Shown: piece after piece, positions 60,745 to 64,000 of the stretch | Layout: every line of letters starts with the position of its first letter | Position numbering within the stretch: the stretch's first letter is position 1 | Assembly (NCBI GenBank): GCA_964531105.1 | Contig: CAZHFN010000006.1 | Location: forward strand, 12,700 to 76,699 | DNA from: UBA2256 sp964531105 | Lineage (GTDB): Bacteria > Spirochaetota > Spirochaetia > Treponematales > Rectinemataceae | DNA length: 64,000 nt | Direction: 5' to 3' | Made by a program: the position numbers and the translations under genes | Notes under the pieces: generated by a model | Databases searched by the model: none | What the model was told of the DNA's origin: nothing | The model's input: only the letters and a program-made list of their open reading frames with translations

Positions 60745-60963
60745 ATGCGTACGAGAGCCCTGATTGGTATAGGACTGCTGGTTATTGGTCTATTCGTGTT
60801 TATCTATGGCATAAACGCCTCAAAATCCCTTGTCGAACAAGTTAGCAATTCATTGACAGGCAGATATTCGAATACGACAAGCTGGTATCTCATTGGAGGT
60901 ATCGCCTCGCTTGCAGCTGGCGCCCTGTTGCTTTTATCAGGATTGCTAAGCAAGCGGAAATAG
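60745..60963 (+). CDS. small membrane protein, DUF3185-like
   Basis: 72 residues with two membrane helices (IGIGLLVIGLFVFIYGI and YLIGGIASLAAGALLLLSGLL) and the intervening NASKSLVEQVSNSLTGRYS, the pattern of DUF3185 proteins. Function unknown. The ATG at 60745 is chosen because CGGAG lies 6 bases upstream; a TTG at 60739 would put the start inside that spacing. It ends 16 bases before the convergent large TPR gene. Confidence 0.82.
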   Translation: MRTRALIGIGLLVIGLFVFIYGINASKSLVEQVSNSLTGRYSNTTSWYLIGGIASLAAGALLLLSGLLSKRK

Positions 60964-60979
60964 TACATTTCAGAACAAT

Positions 60980-63976
60980 TTACGGAATCTTGTACTCCCC
61001 CGACCATAGCGACTGCTTCAGCGCGTCCTCGGGCTTCAGATAATCTGTCATCGTTGCCCCGTATTTATCCGTTGAAGCTTTCTTGACGTCGTCGGCGAAG
61101 CCACCCTGGAAATTCTGCTCGACCTTGCCCGACAGGGTACATCCACGTTTCGTGGAAGCCTCGAAGCCCGCGGTAGCTGTTCCGCCGGTCTGGCCTTTGA
61201 AATCCTGGGAAATGCCAGCCGAAAAATCCGAATCGCTGGCACCATTGGGACCAAAGGTGACTTCACCACCGAGCTTCACGGTGGTGCTTCCCTTTACCGA
61301 AACCGAGACTTCGGTACCGGCGGTGACCGAATAGTTGGATACCGTGCCCTGCCCGTCGGTGGAGACGGTGCCCGAAAGGCTGAGATTGGCGCCGACGCCG
61401 CCCGAACCCACTTCCTTGCTGTACCCGAGCTTCACCCCCGCTCCATACGTCGCCGCGCCGGTGTTTTCGCTGCGGGTCATGGAGGTCGAGATCTGGGGCA
61501 TGCCGGGAATTGGGAGGGTGAAATTGAAGCGCACGACGGTTCGGGCGCAGGAGATCCTCCCGCTCAGGAAGGGGATAAAGGGAATATTGAGATCGGTGCC
61601 GAAGGCGTCGAGCTTTTTCCAGAGCGGCGAGCTTTCGGGTATTTCGCCCGAGTCGAATTGCTTTTTCGCGTTCATGTTCCGCACAACGCGGGCATTCTCT
61701 TCATCTTCCCGGGCTGCCTGCTCCTCTTCTCGCATCTGCATAAGGCCCTGAACATTGCAGGAGCATTCCCATTCATACATCCAGCTTAAGGATCCGTAGG
61801 CTACGAGCACGTTCTGAAGCCCTATCCCGACGGCCGAGCTTAAGGCTGTGCGCAATTTTGCATCTCTTTGCACCCGCACCGCCGGATCGGTGATGAGGGC
61901 TACGTGCCTCATCACGTCGTAATAGAATTTTTCCGCCATGGGTTTGATCCTCGTGAGATAGGCCACCGAGGCTATCTGGGTAGCCTGGGAAAAAGAGGCT
62001 GAGGCGAGGTTGTTGTAGGCGCTTTTATACTGGACATGAATTTCGTGGAACCGCAGGGCTGCCTCGCCTGGAGGCAGGGGATCGTTGGCTTTGCTCTTGC
62101 TTTCCTGGTACTGCCGTTCCCGTTCCATGGCGGCTTCTTCACTGATCGCTATTTTTTTATGGTTGGTGTTCGCCAGATTGAAGATTTCCCGGATCTGTCG
62201 TGAGGCTTTCTTGTTCACCGAGTACAGGTAATTGTTGTAGAGGTTGAATTTCCTGTTGTGGACGGCGAAATTGTACTTCTGCATCATGATGTTCATCGGG
62301 TCGGCGAACTGCGTCGGTTCGATCTGGAGGATGGCCACGAAGGGGTCGAGGCGGGCGGCCAGGGCGATAGTCGAGCCGGTGTTGCCTGCTGCCAGGTCGG
62401 CCTTGGCCTTGGTGGCATCGCCCTTCATCGCAAGCATATCGGCCTTGAACTGCTCCTTGTTTTCCACCGTGACATTGGGGCGGGTGTTTTCGTATTTTTC
62501 GGGATGCGCGGCCGCATCCTTCATGTCGATGCCGGGGTCGATGTCCAATCCCAAACTCTTGAGCATTGCCAGGTGGGCGTCGGAGGTCTGGGCGAAGGAT
62601 GAACGCATATAGCCGCTGATAGACTCGGAGAAATCGCGGAGAGCGCTTATGCCCGCCGGGGCCGATATGGCCTGCAGGTTCGAGAATTGGGCTACCATGG
62701 TGATGGGTGGAACCTTATAGCTTCCCTGGGGAGGCAGGTTTTCTATAAAGTATCGCATCTTGTTCCGCTCGCTCTGATCCAGTTGTGCGATAAAGTCGGC
62801 CGAGGTCAGCATAGGCTGCGCTTCCGCGATCCTGATAAGCTCTTCATACTCGTCGGGCGGCGATTCCATGGGCATCGTCGCGGCCTTTTCGGTTTCCTGG
62901 AGCAATTTTTCCGTCTTCTTCGCGACCATGTACATGGCGGGCTTGTCCAGCCTGTCGTCGTCGAGGATGGTCCGCGCCTTGTCGGGCTTGCCGATCGCCA
63001 GAAAATACGCTGAGAGCCCGAGGGCGGCTTCCCATGAGCGCGGGTTCACCTTTCTCGCCACCATGAAGAGTGATCGCGCCTCCTCGTTTTTTCTGAGGTC
63101 GATGTAGAGGTTTCCTAGGTTGATGAGGGGAGTCATGCTCGCTTCGACAAAGGCGCCTGCTTTCATCGACGCGGCGACCGAGAAAATAAAGAAGGCTTCG
63201 GCGTCGCCGCGGTATGGCCCCATCTGCTTCGCATAGTTCGACACAGCCGGATCGGGGTTGGCCTGCTCCCCGGCTCCCAGTATGGCGGACGCGAAGTTGT
63301 TAGCCGCATTGGCCCCTTCGGGGTCGAGGGAGTAGGCTGCCGCGGCGAAGGCCGTGACGAAGTAGGGCTTCACAAGGTAGTTAGTGAGCAGAGAAACCTG
63401 GAGGGAGACATTCTTCGCTTGTGTTGGATTCGTGCCATTGCCATCGAACTTTGGACTCCATGTCACGAGGCGGGCATATTCCACAGACTCCTCAGGAGTA
63501 AATTTTGCCTTCGCCACGTCATGGCGATCCTTGGCGATCTGCAACAGCTTGGTTTTTGCGAGCGCTTTTTCCCATTTGGGAAGGAGGAGTTTCTTGGCCT
63601 CGAGCTCGGCATCGAGGAGAGCGACAGCCTGGGCGCGTTGTTCGGGTGTCCTATAGGTAGATGGTGTGGGTGAATCGGGCATGACTTCGGGCGAATAACT
63701 AGAAGGCTCGGGCAAGGCTATCAGCGGCTGCAGGGCGCTCGAGTCGTCCGCGCTCTCTTCCTCCGGAGCCGGCGCGGCGATGGTTGTCGTCGTGGCGACA
63801 GCCTGGGTCACCGCGCTCTGGACCGCGTCGTTTGCCGCGCCTTTCAGAATGCTTCCCAGGTTCGGAATGCCAGGAAAAAGCTGGGCGAATACCGGTGATG
63901 GCGCCAAAATCAGCGCCGCAATCGCCACCGCAAAAAAAAGATTTTTTAAAAAGCTGCGATCGCACTGTTCTCTCAT
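60980..63976 (-). CDS. large exported TPR protein with glycine/serine-rich beta C-terminus
   Basis: 998 residues. The signal peptide ends at VFA-QL (residue 31), so it is periplasmic or outer-membrane. An alanine/threonine-rich linker (to about 130) is followed by a long helical part with TPR-like repeats (LINLGNLYIDLRKNEEARSLFMVARKVNPRSWEAALGLSAYFLAIG) and coiled-coil stretches. The last about 170 residues are rich in glycine, serine and threonine with alternating hydrophobics (GAATYGAGVKLGYSKEVG, GTEVSVSVKGSTTVKLGGEVTFG, DFSAGISQDFKGQTGGTATAGF), like beta-strands of an outer-membrane or secreted sheet. GGGAGG lies 7 bases before the ATG at 63976. Family not recognised. Confidence 0.85.
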   Translation of the reverse strand: MREQCDRSFLKNLFFAVAIAALILAPSPVFAQLFPGIPNLGSILKGAANDAVQSAVTQAVATTTTIAAPAPEEESADDSSALQPLIALPEPSSYSPEVMPDSPTPSTYRTPEQRAQAVALLDAELEAKKLLLPKWEKALAKTKLLQIAKDRHDVAKAKFTPEESVEYARLVTWSPKFDGNGTNPTQAKNVSLQVSLLTNYLVKPYFVTAFAAAAYSLDPEGANAANNFASAILGAGEQANPDPAVSNYAKQMGPYRGDAEAFFIFSVAASMKAGAFVEASMTPLINLGNLYIDLRKNEEARSLFMVARKVNPRSWEAALGLSAYFLAIGKPDKARTILDDDRLDKPAMYMVAKKTEKLLQETEKAATMPMESPPDEYEELIRIAEAQPMLTSADFIAQLDQSERNKMRYFIENLPPQGSYKVPPITMVAQFSNLQAISAPAGISALRDFSESISGYMRSSFAQTSDAHLAMLKSLGLDIDPGIDMKDAAAHPEKYENTRPNVTVENKEQFKADMLAMKGDATKAKADLAAGNTGSTIALAARLDPFVAILQIEPTQFADPMNIMMQKYNFAVHNRKFNLYNNYLYSVNKKASRQIREIFNLANTNHKKIAISEEAAMERERQYQESKSKANDPLPPGEAALRFHEIHVQYKSAYNNLASASFSQATQIASVAYLTRIKPMAEKFYYDVMRHVALITDPAVRVQRDAKLRTALSSAVGIGLQNVLVAYGSLSWMYEWECSCNVQGLMQMREEEQAAREDEENARVVRNMNAKKQFDSGEIPESSPLWKKLDAFGTDLNIPFIPFLSGRISCARTVVRFNFTLPIPGMPQISTSMTRSENTGAATYGAGVKLGYSKEVGSGGVGANLSLSGTVSTDGQGTVSNYSVTAGTEVSVSVKGSTTVKLGGEVTFGPNGASDSDFSAGISQDFKGQTGGTATAGFEASTKRGCTLSGKVEQNFQGGFADDVKKASTDKYGATMTDYLKPEDALKQSLWSGEYKIP

Positions 63977-64000
63977 GGGAAAACCTCCCAAGGCAATCGG

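Noticed and set aside
1..64000. CRISPR array, prophage, insertion sequence or rRNA operon
   Set aside because: No regularly spaced repeats, transposase, phage structural genes or rRNA sequence were seen.

Overview
The window looks like chromosomal DNA of a free-living or gut-associated spirochaete, most likely of the Treponema/Spirochaeta group. This is inferred from a short alanyl-tRNA synthetase lacking the C-terminal domain (a form known in spirochaetes), many peptide and branched ABC importers, single unclustered tRNA genes and moderately high GC. No 16S rRNA or species marker is present. Coordinates of motifs were read by eye and no database search was run.

Layout. 1-7.3 kb: 5' part of dxs (runs off the left edge), a small unknown gene, short alaS, an NAD-dependent epimerase, an asparaginase-domain/TetR gene pair, a lytic transglycosylase lipoprotein and a second TetR regulator. 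7.4-18.6 kb: a tightly overlapping plus-strand operon of a 1254-residue GH13-like protein, AddB-like and AddA-like helicase/nuclease subunits and two half-length chromate transporters. 18.6-24.7 kb: housekeeping and orphan genes (sugar nucleotidyltransferase, DUF2156, pepT, GNAT, tRNA-Thr, DUF72, HD hydrolase). 24.8-30 kb: two exported flavoproteins (nitroreductase-like; FMN-binding/fumarate-reductase-like lipoprotein), each with a strong promoter, around a diguanylate cyclase; then a tocopherol-cyclase-like protein. 30-42 kb, all minus strand: a MATE exporter, a ferric-iron/phosphonate type ABC importer, and a dppBCADF importer operon ending in a DUF438/PAS sensor. 42.2-46.9 kb: DUF1456 protein, second MATE exporter, and adjacent lysine-ketoglutarate reductase and saccharopine dehydrogenase genes. 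47-55.8 kb, minus strand: a peptide-scavenging cluster (M19-like dipeptidase, oppABCDF, M24 peptidase, TPR protein). 55.9-57.6 kb: tRNA-Ala followed by a 1.58-kb island holding only an AbiE toxin-antitoxin pair, bounded by an exact 44-bp repeat of the tRNA 3' end. 57.6-64 kb: a run of three hairpins, a four-PAS HD-GYP phosphodiesterase, two small envelope proteins and a 998-residue exported TPR protein.

Themes. (1) Peptide, amino-acid and lysine use: two peptide importers, three peptidases, asparaginase and the saccharopine route fit a peptide-fermenting heterotroph. (2) c-di-GMP turnover: one cyclase and one HD-GYP protein. (3) Unusual gene starts: at least eleven genes have no Shine-Dalgarno sequence but a -10 hexamer 6-9 bases before ATG, which predicts leaderless mRNAs, and dppB seems to start at AUC. 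The most striking mobile feature is the integrase-less AbiE island in tRNA-Ala.
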